From NCBI RefSeq assembly GCF_900445235.1, contig NZ_UFSM01000001.1:986501-1050500 (forward strand): a stretch of 64,000 bases of DNA, given 5' to 3'. Both the position numbers and the translations under genes were made by a program. The stretch is from Aminobacter aminovorans (GTDB taxonomy: Bacteria; Pseudomonadota; Alphaproteobacteria; Rhizobiales; Rhizobiaceae). Shown piece after piece: positions 56,578-64,000 of the stretch. The notes beneath the pieces were generated by a model. The model ran no database searches, was not told the DNA's origin, and was given only the letters and a program-made list of their open reading frames with translations. The stretch's first letter is position 1. Each line of letters starts with the position of its first letter.

Positions 56578-58382
56578 TCAGGCTGCGCGACGCTGGCTCT
56601 GAGATGCCGAACCCTCGGCAAGCGCGAACTGCGCGATCAGCTGGCGCAGGCGGGCGGCTTCGCCTGCGAGCGTCACGCTGGCGGCCGTGGTTTCCTCGAC
56701 CATGGCGGCGTTCTGCTGGGTGACCTGGTCTATCTGGTTGACTGCAGTATTGACCTCGGCAAGGCCGGTCGACTGCTCATGGACGGAGGTGGCGATCGCG
56801 TCCATGTGCTGGTTGATGGTCACGACATAGGTCTCGATGGTCTTCAGCGCCTCGCCGGTTTGCCGCACCAGCTTGACGCCGGCCTCGATCTCGACGCTCG
56901 AGTGGTGGATCAGATCCTTGATTTCCCTTGCCGCCTTGGCCGAGCGCTGCGCCAGTTCGCGCACCTCATGGGCGACGACCGCAAAGCCTTTGCCGGCATC
57001 GCCTGCCCGCGCCGCCTCGACGCCGGCGTTGAGCGCCAGAAGATTGGTCTGGAACGCGATCTCGTCGATGACGCCAATGATGTTGGAGATCTGGCCGGAG
57101 GCTTCCTCGATCCGGCCCATGGCTTCGACTGCGTTCCCCACCACCGCGCCCGACTGGGCAGCGCTGGCATTGGCCCGCATCGCCACCGACCGCGCCTCGT
57201 CGGCACGCTTGGAGGAGTTTGAGACGTTGACGGTGATTTCGTCGAGCGCGGCAGCGGTCTCTTCGAGCGAGGCCGCCTGCTGTTCGGTGCGGCGTGAGAG
57301 GTCGTCGGCGCTGACGCTGATCTCGCGGGTTCCGTTGTCGATTGACCCGGCCGAGAGGGTGATGGCCGACAGCGTGCCGCCGAGCTGACCGATGGCGGCG
57401 TTGAGGTCATGGCGCAGAGGCTCGAAATCCGGCGCGAAGGCTTGCTCGAGCTGGAATGACAGGTCACCGGAGGCAAGCCGGCGGAGACCGGCGGCCAGCC
57501 CCGAGGTCGCCTGGTCCAGCCGCGCCTGGGCGGCTGCTTCCGCTTCCTCGGTCAGGCGAATGCGGTCGCTTTCGGCCCGCGCCCGCGCGGCCTGTGCCTC
57601 ATCTTCCATCCGCCGGTTGGCGATCGCCGCCTGCCGGAACACCTCGACGGCTCCGGCCATCTCGCCGACCTCGTCGCGGCGCCCGGAGTAGGGAACTGCC
57701 GCTGTCGTGTCGCCGGATGCCAGGCGGCGCATTGCCTCTTGCATGCGCCTGAGCGGGGTCGATACGCCGCCGATGACCAGCCAAACCGAGCGACGATGAT
57801 GAACGAGACGACGGCAAGCGTGCTCATCCACAGGACGATGGTCGACTTCAGATCGTTTGCGGCGCGAAACTCCTCCTGGGCCACGCGGAGCTGGAGGGAA
57901 ACCAAGTCGCTGATGGGCGTGGCAAGCGGATCGATCGTCGGATAGAGCCGATCGACGACAAAGCGATCGAGCGCTGCCTGGTCCTTTCGCGCGATGATGT
58001 CGATCAGCGTGTCGATTGCACCTTTCGAGCTCTCGCGAAGCCCGGCGAAACCGTCCGCCAACGCCTTTTCATCTGACGTCATGACCGTGGACGCATAAGC
58101 CGTCCAGGAGCGGTCAATGGCATCAGTGGCGACGCGCAACGCCTTTTCGCCCTCCGCCCAATCAAGAGCGCCGCTTCTGACCTTGTGGGCGGTGTCGACG
58201 ATGTTGACGGCATACATGTCCGCAACGGTCTTCAGATTGGTCATCGGCTCGACGCGATCGACGACAATTGTGCGGGTCCGCTCCGACACGGATTGCAGCG
58301 CCACAAAGGCTGTGCCGCCCGAGATCAGCAACAAAACCGCAAGGAGGGTGATACTGGCAATGAGCTTCAGTCTGATCGTCAT
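56578..58382 (-). pseudogene. Methyl-accepting chemotaxis protein, frameshifted in the second membrane span
   Basis: The start (MTIRLKLIASITLLAVLLLI, then a four-helix periplasmic sensor with ERTRTIVVDRVEPMTNLKTV) and the end belong to one chemoreceptor. The end has the HAMP-like [15 protein letters not shown] and the signalling hairpin [20 protein letters not shown]. They are in different frames. The break is near 57790, inside the second span: VVSFIIVA continues after one missing base as [14 protein letters not shown]. The N-terminal frame then runs to 57552 as nonsense. If the base is truly absent, the receptor is inactive. The full product would be about 600 residues. It has no neighbouring che genes. 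Confidence 0.87.
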
Positions 58383-59180
58383 GACGGGGTTCCGGCTCGA
58401 TTTGATATCGCTCAGTACCTCGACGCAGATTGCAACTTTATTAAATTGGGATGTATCGACATCGCAAAATTCTCTATCGTTATGCGGGAATGATTTCGAG
58501 ATGCTGCAACCTGGGCGTTTTTGGAATAATTGATGAAATCATTATTCAGTTTATACTTTGATATGAAGAGATAAATTGATGTCGATCCGCTGGAGTAGGC
58601 TGGCGCGCAATATGCAGCGCCGAGATCTGGGGAAGAACAGATGGTGGCCGACAGCCAGGTGATGGGCCGTTGTTGCTGGCTTTGCGCAGTCCGACTTGGG
58701 GCACCGGCGCTGCTGTGCTTGATGGGTCGATCGATGTCTCCGGCCATCTTCGAAATCAGGCCAAGCTCCCGACGGCGCGAAACGGGGCTGAGACGCTCTC
58801 CGCCTCGCGCGACTGCAAGCGCGACAAACCGGCACGAAAATGGGGCGTGCGCGCCCGTCTTTCCAACAATGCATGAGGTCCGTTGGTCGGCAGGCAAGCA
58901 GCCTAGCTCGCCAGCGCATTGGCCTCGCTGCCTTGCTGCCGACAGGCCCGGCGAGCGCGCTTTTAGATCTGTTGGCAAAAATGCCAAAAATTGTCAACAA
59001 TATAGTTGACATGCCTGTTGCGAATCCGTAGCTTTTGGAACGCAGGCGGCAATCGGCAAGACCGTGGAGGTGCGGCTGGTTGATGCGGCGAGCGGATTGG
59101 CGGCCCTCGGGAAGCCATCGCTTATGAAAAAGATCCCCGCCAAGGGGACTGGGGGAACAAAAAGAAGTGGGAGAACTGAC
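58383..59180. other. Long non-coding interval, partly AT-rich
   Basis: About 800 bases with no frame I can support. Bases 58430-58600 are clearly AT-rich against the rest of the window and should include the chemoreceptor promoter. From 58600 to 58980 the sequence is GC-rich with no recognisable coding pattern and may be decayed. From 58985 a second AT-rich patch holds the dyad at 58992-59011, and a GA-rich leader (GGGAGAACTGAC) precedes the binding-protein remnant. Confidence 0.5.
58992..59011. promoter_or_regulatory. Operator-like dyad TGTCAAC-N6-GTTGACA
   Basis: A perfect 7-bp inverted repeat around AATATA, in an AT-rich patch about 170 bases upstream of the remnant gene and the permease operon. 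The left arm with flanks also reads TTGTCAACAA, which fits the TNGTNNACNA form bound by FCD-class GntR regulators. It is a candidate control site for the ABC/amidohydrolase operon. No GntR gene is in the window. Confidence 0.45.
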
Positions 59181-59323
59181 ATGCTCAGGAAGCTGAGCCC
59201 CGCAGCGGTCGGAGCTGCGGGCCTTTCGACGCCTGGTCTTGCGAAGCCCTCGAAGGGTGTCCTTCGCGCGACAACAAGGTCGATGGCATCGCGCGGCTTG
59301 CCGACGACAAGCCGCGCCACTGA
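59181..59323 (+). pseudogene. Remnant of an ABC binding-protein gene (internal deletion)
   Basis: A start with a GGGAGAA site encodes MLRKLSPAAVGAAGLSTPGL, then AKPSKGVL, which is the signal peptide and first strand of a family-5 binding protein. Within about 15 bases of 59265, a different frame reads RDNKVDGIARLADDKPRH and a TGA at 59321-59323, which looks like the C-terminal end of such a protein. The roughly 1.4 kb between is absent. Position directly before two DppB/DppC permeases is exactly where a binding-protein gene belongs. The assignment rests on the ends only, so it is likely rather than certain. Confidence 0.6.
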
Positions 59324-59404
59324 CTGACTCATTTCGCGCAGTAAACACCCATGCGGAGCCGGCGCGACGGGCGCCCCGGCTCCATCCACCCCGCGAGGCT
59401 TCAC

Positions 59405-60373
59405 ATGCTGGTCTTCACTATAAGCCGCATCGCCAACGCCATCATGGTCATGCTCGCCGTGGCCTTGCTCGCATTCGCGATCTTCCGCCTTGCCGGCGAT
59501 CCGGTCGAGTTGATGGTCACCGAACAGACGACGCAGGCGGATCGTGATGCCATCCGAGAGCGGCTCGGGCTCAACGACGACACCGCGACGCAGTTCGTGC
59601 GCTTCGTCGCCAATGCCGCGCGCGGTGACTTCGGCATCTCCTACCGCAATGGCCAGGACGTTCTGACGCTCATCGGAGAACGTTTCCCGGCAACGCTCGA
59701 ACTGGTGCTGGTGGCCACCTTGATCTCGCTGATCTTCGGCCTGCCCCTGGGCGTGCTCACCGCGATCAAACGCGGCAAGTGGTACACGGAGTCGCTGCAG
59801 TTCCTGTCGATCATCGGGGTGTCTTTGCCGAGCTTCGTCGTCGGCATCCTGCTCATTCTGGTCTTTTCGGTCATCCTGGGCTGGCTGCCGGCCTTTGGCC
59901 GCGGCGAAGTCGTCCAGCTCGGCTGGTGGTCGACCGGCCTGTTGACGCCATCCGGCCGCGCCGCCCTGCTGCTGCCGGCCGTCGCACTTTCGCTCTACCA
60001 GATCACGCTGATCATGCGCCTTGTCCGCGCCGAGATGCTGGAAGTGCTGCGCTCGGACTATGTCAAGTTTGCGCGCGCCAGGGGCATTCCGCGCTGGCGC
60101 ATCTATTTCCGCCACGCGCTGCGGAACTGCCTGATGCCGGTGGTGACGATGACAGCCATGAACATCGGCTCGCTGATCGCCTTTGCCCTCATCACCGAGA
60201 CCGTCTTCCAGTGGCCGGGCATGGGCATGCTGTTCATCCAGGCGGTCACCTTCCTCGATATCCCGGTGATGGCGGCCTATCTCTGCATCATCTCCTTCAT
60301 CTTCGTCGCGCTGAACACGCTGGTCGACATCACCTACGCGGTGATCGATCCGCGCCTGCGCAACGCACGCTGA
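59405..60373 (+). CDS. ABC transporter permease, DppB type
   Basis: A 322-residue protein from the ATG at 59405. It has six spans, the N-terminal FRLAGDPVELMVTEQTTQAD, and the EAA loop ARARGIPRWRIYFRHALRN followed by CLMPVVTMTAMNIG. It is followed by the DppC-type gene 18 bases later. It is one half of a peptide/opine-type import channel. Its binding protein seems lost (59181) and no ATPase gene follows within the window, so the importer may be non-functional unless partners are elsewhere. Confidence 0.9.
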   Translation: MLVFTISRIANAIMVMLAVALLAFAIFRLAGDPVELMVTEQTTQADRDAIRERLGLNDDTATQFVRFVANAARGDFGISYRNGQDVLTLIGERFPATLELVLVATLISLIFGLPLGVLTAIKRGKWYTESLQFLSIIGVSLPSFVVGILLILVFSVILGWLPAFGRGEVVQLGWWSTGLLTPSGRAALLLPAVALSLYQITLIMRLVRAEMLEVLRSDYVKFARARGIPRWRIYFRHALRNCLMPVVTMTAMNIGSLIAFALITETVFQWPGMGMLFIQAVTFLDIPVMAAYLCIISFIFVALNTLVDITYAVIDPRLRNAR

Positions 60374-60391
60374 CCAGACAGGGGCGTCTCG

Positions 60392-61342
60392 ATGACGATC
60401 GATACTTCAAAGCCGGGCGCAACGCAGCGCCCCACCATGCTGCAGCGCATGCGCGGCAGCGACGTCTGGTGGTCGTTCACGCACAGCAAGTCGGCGATGA
60501 TCGCCGCGGCCGTCCTGACCATCGTGATCCTTACGGCTGTCTTCGCGCCGCTCATTGCGCCGCAAAACCCCTATGACGCAGCACAGCTCGACATGTGGAA
60601 GGCGGAGTTGCCGCCGGTCTGGCAGGAGGGCGGCGAGTGGCCTTATCTGCTCGGCACCGACACGCAAGGTCGCGACATGCTGTCGGCGATCCTCTACGGC
60701 ACCCGCATTTCGATCGTGATCGGCCTCGCCTCCGTCGCGCTGTCGCTGCTGATCGGCATGACCGCGGGCCTGATCGCCGGCTTCTTCGGCGGCATGATCG
60801 AGAACGTCCTGATGCGCATTGGCGACATCACGCTGTCGATGCCGACGATCCTGATCGCCATTCTGGTCTCGACCGTGGTGCGGCAGCTTTTGCCAAGCGA
60901 GTTGCGCGAAATCGGGGCTTCGGCAGTGCTCATCCTCGCCATTTCGCTATCGGCGTGGGTCCAATATGCCCGCACGGTGCGGGCGCAAACCATTGTCGAA
61001 CGCAACAAGGAATATGTTCAGGCGGCTCGCCTGCTAAAGGTGCCTGCCCGTCGCATCTTGGCATACCACATCCTGCCCAACACGCTGACGCCGGTGCTGG
61101 TCGCCGCCACGCTGAACTTCGGCATGGCGATCCTGACCGAGGCGACGCTGTCCTTCCTGGGCATCGGCATGCCGCCTGGGCAACCTTCGCTCGGAACGCT
61201 GATCCGCATCGGCAACCAGTTCCTGTTCTCCGGCTCGTGGTGGATCGTGCTGTTCCCGGTGATCCAACTCTGCCTGCTCGTCGTCGTCGTCAACATCCTG
61301 GGTGACTGGCTGCGCGACGTGCTCAATCCAAAACTGAGGTAA
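60392..61342 (+). CDS. ABC transporter permease, DppC type
   Basis: A 316-residue protein with an N-terminal cytoplasmic part, the first span near 35-55 (MIAAAVLTIVILTAVFAPLI), the LLGTDTQGRDMLSAILYGTR block and the EAA loop QAARLLKVPARRILAYHILP. LSFLGIGMPPGQPSLG follows. It pairs with the preceding permease. The next gene begins five bases after its stop, so importer and amidohydrolases are one transcription unit. Confidence 0.9.
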   Translation: MTIDTSKPGATQRPTMLQRMRGSDVWWSFTHSKSAMIAAAVLTIVILTAVFAPLIAPQNPYDAAQLDMWKAELPPVWQEGGEWPYLLGTDTQGRDMLSAILYGTRISIVIGLASVALSLLIGMTAGLIAGFFGGMIENVLMRIGDITLSMPTILIAILVSTVVRQLLPSELREIGASAVLILAISLSAWVQYARTVRAQTIVERNKEYVQAARLLKVPARRILAYHILPNTLTPVLVAATLNFGMAILTEATLSFLGIGMPPGQPSLGTLIRIGNQFLFSGSWWIVLFPVIQLCLLVVVVNILGDWLRDVLNPKLR

Positions 61343-61347
61343 GCGTG

Positions 61348-62541
61348 ATGACCAACCTGTTGCTTCGCAACGTTCGCCCCTATGGCGGTGCGAATTCCGA
61401 TCTGCTGATCCGCGACGGGCGGATTGCCGGCATCGGCCGGTTCGAAGCCGACCCCGGCATGAAGGTTGAAGACGGTAAGGGCGCCATTGCCATTCCGGGC
61501 CTGATCGACGCGCATACCCATCTCGACAAGACCACCTGGGGCATGCCCTGGCACGAGAACAACCGCCGTGCCGTGCTGCGCGAGCGCATCGATTTCGAGC
61601 GCGAGAACCGCATCGAGATCGGCATCGACCCGCACCGCCAGTCGATGCGCCACGCGATCGGCCTTGCCGCCCATGGCGCGACGCATATCCGCAGCCATGT
61701 CGACATCGATCCGGTCCACAAGCTGGCGCTCGTCGACGGCATCATGGAGACGCGCGAGAAGCTGAAGGGCGTCATCGACATCGAGATCGTCGCCTTCCCG
61801 CAGTCGGGACTGATGGTCATGCCCGGCACGCTGGAACTGCTTGACGAAGCGCTCAGCCAGGGCTGCGAAGTCCTTGGTGGCATCGATCCCTGCGGCATCG
61901 ACCGTGACCCCAAGGGCCAGCTCGACGCGATCTTCGCGCTGGCACTGAAGCACCAGTGCCCGATCGACATTCACCTGCATGAGGCGGGCGACCTCGGCGC
62001 CTTCACCATGGAGCTGATGTTCGAGCGTATCCGCGCCAACGGCATGCAGGGCAAGGTCGCCATCAGCCACGCCTTTGCGCTCGGCATGAACGACTACCTT
62101 CGCGTCGGCCAGTTGATCGAACAGATCGCCGAACTCGACGTCGCGATCCTGACGACGGGTGCGCCCTCGGCGACCGTGCCGTCGATCATGCGTCTCAAGC
62201 AGGCTGGCGTGCGTGTTGGTGCCGGCTGCGACGGCATCCGCGACACCTGGGGGCCATGGGGCCAGCCCGACATGATCGACCGCGCCAAGGTGGTCGGCAT
62301 GAAGAACGGCCTGCGCTCGGATATCGAGCTTGCGCACGTGTTGCACGTCGTCTCGCAGGGCGGCGCGGATGTGATGCGCATCGAGGGCTATGGCCTTGCC
62401 CAAGGCTGCAATGCCGATCTCACGCTGTTGACGGGCGAGACGCTGGCCCATGCGGTCGTCGACGTCGCGCCGCGCCCGCTTGTCATCAAAGGTGGCCGTG
62501 TCACCGCCCGCAACGGCCAGGCCACGGTGGAAATGCCATGA
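61348..62541 (+). CDS. Amidohydrolase, cytosine-deaminase (CodA) group
   Basis: A 397-residue metal-dependent hydrolase. The beta-strand 1 metal motif is GLIDAHTHLDKTTWG, with the HxHxDK of CodA-like enzymes. Further ligands are in THIRSHVDID, IDIHLHEAGD, ISHAFALG and AGCDGIRDTWG (the catalytic Asp). The group hydrolyses exocyclic or ring C-N bonds of pyrimidines, hydantoins and similar rings. The ATG at 61348 follows GTG 61345. Overlap of its TGA with the next ATG (62538-62541) shows coupling. Together with the importer it suggests use of an N-heterocycle as nitrogen source (inference). Confidence 0.88.
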   Translation: MTNLLLRNVRPYGGANSDLLIRDGRIAGIGRFEADPGMKVEDGKGAIAIPGLIDAHTHLDKTTWGMPWHENNRRAVLRERIDFERENRIEIGIDPHRQSMRHAIGLAAHGATHIRSHVDIDPVHKLALVDGIMETREKLKGVIDIEIVAFPQSGLMVMPGTLELLDEALSQGCEVLGGIDPCGIDRDPKGQLDAIFALALKHQCPIDIHLHEAGDLGAFTMELMFERIRANGMQGKVAISHAFALGMNDYLRVGQLIEQIAELDVAILTTGAPSATVPSIMRLKQAGVRVGAGCDGIRDTWGPWGQPDMIDRAKVVGMKNGLRSDIELAHVLHVVSQGGADVMRIEGYGLAQGCNADLTLLTGETLAHAVVDVAPRPLVIKGGRVTARNGQATVEMP

Positions 62542-64000
62542 CCAGACAGGTTCTCGATACGCTCGAACTCGGCAAGCGTCCCGACGGGCGCACACTCATC
62601 ACCGCCGCCTGGGTGCTCGGCCATCGCGATGGCGGGCACAGGCTGATCCCCAACGGCCAGGTCGTTGTCGATGGCGGCGAGGTCATCCATGTCGGTAGCG
62701 ATTTTGCGGGCGAGGTCGCCCGCCGGATTGATTTCGGCAACGCGCTGATCAGCCCCGGCCTTGTCGATCTCGACGCGCTGTCGGATCTCGACACCACGAT
62801 CCTTGGCATCGACCATCATCCGGGCTGGGCCAAGGGGCGCGTCTGGCCGCGCCATTATGTCGAAGCCGGCCCCTACGAGATGTACTCGCAGGAAGAGCTT
62901 GCCTTCCAGAAACGCTTTGCCTTCGGCCAGCTGCTGCTGAACGGTATCACCACAGCTGCACCCATCGCCTCGCTGTTTTATCGCGAATGGGGCGAGACGG
63001 TTGCCGAGTTCGACGCTGCCGCCGATGCGGCCGGCGACCTCGGCCTGCGTGTCTATCTCAGCCCGGCCTATCGCGCCGGCGGCATGGTGCTCGAAGAGCC
63101 GGGCCGCATGGAAGCGGTGTTCGACGAGAAGCGCGGGCTCGCCGGCCTGCGCGATGCAGTCGACTACATCGGCCGGCAGAACGGTCGCCATGGCGACCTG
63201 GTGCGCGGCCTGCTGGTGCCGGACCGTGTCGAGACCTGCACGGAAGAGCTGTTGCGCCAGACGCAAGCCGCGGCTGCAGAACTCGGCTGCAAGATCCGCC
63301 TGCACATGGCGCAGGGCTCGATGGAGGTCGAAACCGTGCGCAAGCTGCATGGTACGACAGCACCTGTGTGGCTGGCGCGTGCCGGCTTGCTCAATGACAG
63401 GCTGATTGCTCCGCACGCCACCAACGCCACCGAGGAGGACCTCGGGCTCTATGCTGAGAATGGCGTTTCGATCGTGCACTGCCCGCTGGTCTCGGCGCGC
63501 GGCGGCAGCACGCTCAACTCGTTCTCCAAATGCAAGGAGCGCGGCATCAACATCGCGATGGGCACGGATACGACGCCCGCTGACATGCTGATGAACCTGC
63601 TTGTCGGCCTGATCGCTTGCCGCATCAACGATGGGGCCTCCGATCGTGTCCGCAGCGCCGACCTGTTCGATGCGGCAACGCTCGGCGGCGCCAAGGCGCT
63701 TGGCCGCGACGACCTGGGCAAGCTGATGCCAGGCGCGCGCGCCGACATCGCGGTCTTCGGGCTCGACGATGCGGTCATGGCGCCGTCGATCGACCCGATC
63801 ACCACGCTGGTGACAGGCGGGTCGGGCAAGGTCACACAGGCCGTGTTCGTCGACGGTCGCCTGTCGATGCGCTTCGGCGAGGTCGCAGGCATCGACATGA
63901 AGGCCGCGCGAGAGCGTGCCCAGCGCCAGTTCGACGGGCTCATCGCCAAGTATCCGGAACGCAGCTGGGGCAATCCGCCGGTTTCGGAGATCTTCCCGCC
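62538..64000 (+). CDS. Amidohydrolase, TrzA/AtzA-like chlorohydrolase group (cut by window edge)
   Basis: The frame is open from the ATG at 62538 to the last base, 487 codons, without a stop. Family blocks include GNALISPGLVDLDALSDLD in the strand-1 position, IRLHMAQGSMEVETV, LIAPHATNATEEDLGLYAE, IVHCPLVSARGGSTL and IAMGTDTTPADMLMNLL (catalytic Asp). The first metal motif, usually HxH after GLVD, here reads DLDALSDLD, so two ligands appear to be replaced. A subgroup of uncharacterised amidohydrolases seems to share this, but metal binding must differ. Deamination or dechlorination of an N-ring or guanidino compound is possible. Confidence 0.85.
   Translation, partial: MTRQVLDTLELGKRPDGRTLITAAWVLGHRDGGHRLIPNGQVVVDGGEVIHVGSDFAGEVARRIDFGNALISPGLVDLDALSDLDTTILGIDHHPGWAKGRVWPRHYVEAGPYEMYSQEELAFQKRFAFGQLLLNGITTAAPIASLFYREWGETVAEFDAAADAAGDLGLRVYLSPAYRAGGMVLEEPGRMEAVFDEKRGLAGLRDAVDYIGRQNGRHGDLVRGLLVPDRVETCTEELLRQTQAAAAELGCKIRLHMAQGSMEVETVRKLHGTTAPVWLARAGLLNDRLIAPHATNATEEDLGLYAENGVSIVHCPLVSARGGSTLNSFSKCKERGINIAMGTDTTPADMLMNLLVGLIACRINDGASDRVRSADLFDAATLGGAKALGRDDLGKLMPGARADIAVFGLDDAVMAPSIDPITTLVTGGSGKVTQAVFVDGRLSMRFGEVAGIDMKAARERAQRQFDGLIAKYPERSWGNPPVSEIFP

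Noticed and set aside
58412..59348. Several 60-265 codon frames in the interval after the chemoreceptor
   Set aside because: Overlapping frames on both strands, no ribosome sites and no family resemblance; treated as non-coding.
62388..63479. 363-codon minus-strand frame at the right end
   Set aside because: The plus strand carries a coupled amidohydrolase open to the window edge with clear metal motifs; the minus frame has none.

Overview
The window is GC-rich chromosomal DNA from an alphaproteobacterium of the order Rhizobiales, most likely the Mesorhizobium/Aminobacter group (Phyllobacteriaceae). Three things suggest this: the hemD / mitofilin-like / hemY / TerB-family block at the left end, a rhizobial exo (succinoglycan-type) cluster that keeps the order exoL-A-M-O-N-P, and a CCTTCTCCCC-type palindromic repeat at 51847-51969. 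I recognised no rRNA, tRNA, CRISPR array, phage or intact insertion sequence.

Layout. (1) 1-7276: tail of hemD, a COG4223 mitofilin-like protein, hemY, a TerB-family gene broken by a 13-bp tandem duplication, a class I glutamine amidotransferase, a SnoaL-like protein, an MFS exporter, a small secreted protein and one or two tiny membrane-protein candidates. (2) 7368-26940: exopolysaccharide locus. exoQ, exoF and the 3' stub of exoY run leftwards. At about 10452 the stub abuts a 5'-truncated exoU that runs rightwards. Then come a coiled-coil protein, exoK, UDP-glucose dehydrogenase, two GT4 glycosyltransferases and a flippase. A pyruvyltransferase-like gene lies opposite, followed by exoL, exoA, exoM, exoO, exoN and exoP. 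Several Sinorhizobium genes (exoX, exoW, exoH, exoZ) are not here, while UDP-glucose dehydrogenase and two GT4 enzymes are added. The locus therefore looks like a modified, possibly uronic-acid-containing, succinoglycan relative whose initiating module has been deleted. (3) 26937-36435: metallophosphoesterase without a normal start codon, topoisomerase IB, HWE-type sensor kinase, OafA/SGNH acyltransferase, AGE epimerase, fatty acid desaturase, DUF4105 protein.

(4) 36540-44428: a LysR regulator divergent from an operon for an RraA-family protein, a complete peptide-type ABC importer (binding protein, two permeases, one double ATPase) and a two-gene chromate-type transporter. (5) 44553-52352: a sigma-54 activator of AcoR type, a near-consensus -24/-12 promoter, a 39-residue protein, a SnoaL-FAD monooxygenase fusion, a GAF-Fis regulator that lacks the AAA+ domain, a GFA-type zinc protein, an aldehyde dehydrogenase and its usual DUF779 partner. 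This reads as an oxidation pathway in which monooxygenase products pass to aldehyde detoxification. (6) 52430-59323: AI-2E-family permease, a decayed NitT/TauT-type ATPase, an unknown secreted protein, a frameshifted chemoreceptor and a tiny remnant of a binding-protein gene. (7) 59405-64000: two ABC permeases and two amidohydrolases, the second cut by the window edge.

Across the window, three genes carry frameshifts (TerB-family, ABC ATPase, chemoreceptor) and three loci carry deletion remnants (exoY/exoU, ABC ATPase, binding protein). Either this strain is losing accessory functions, or part of the sequence contains errors. The deletion remnants are hard to explain as base-call errors.
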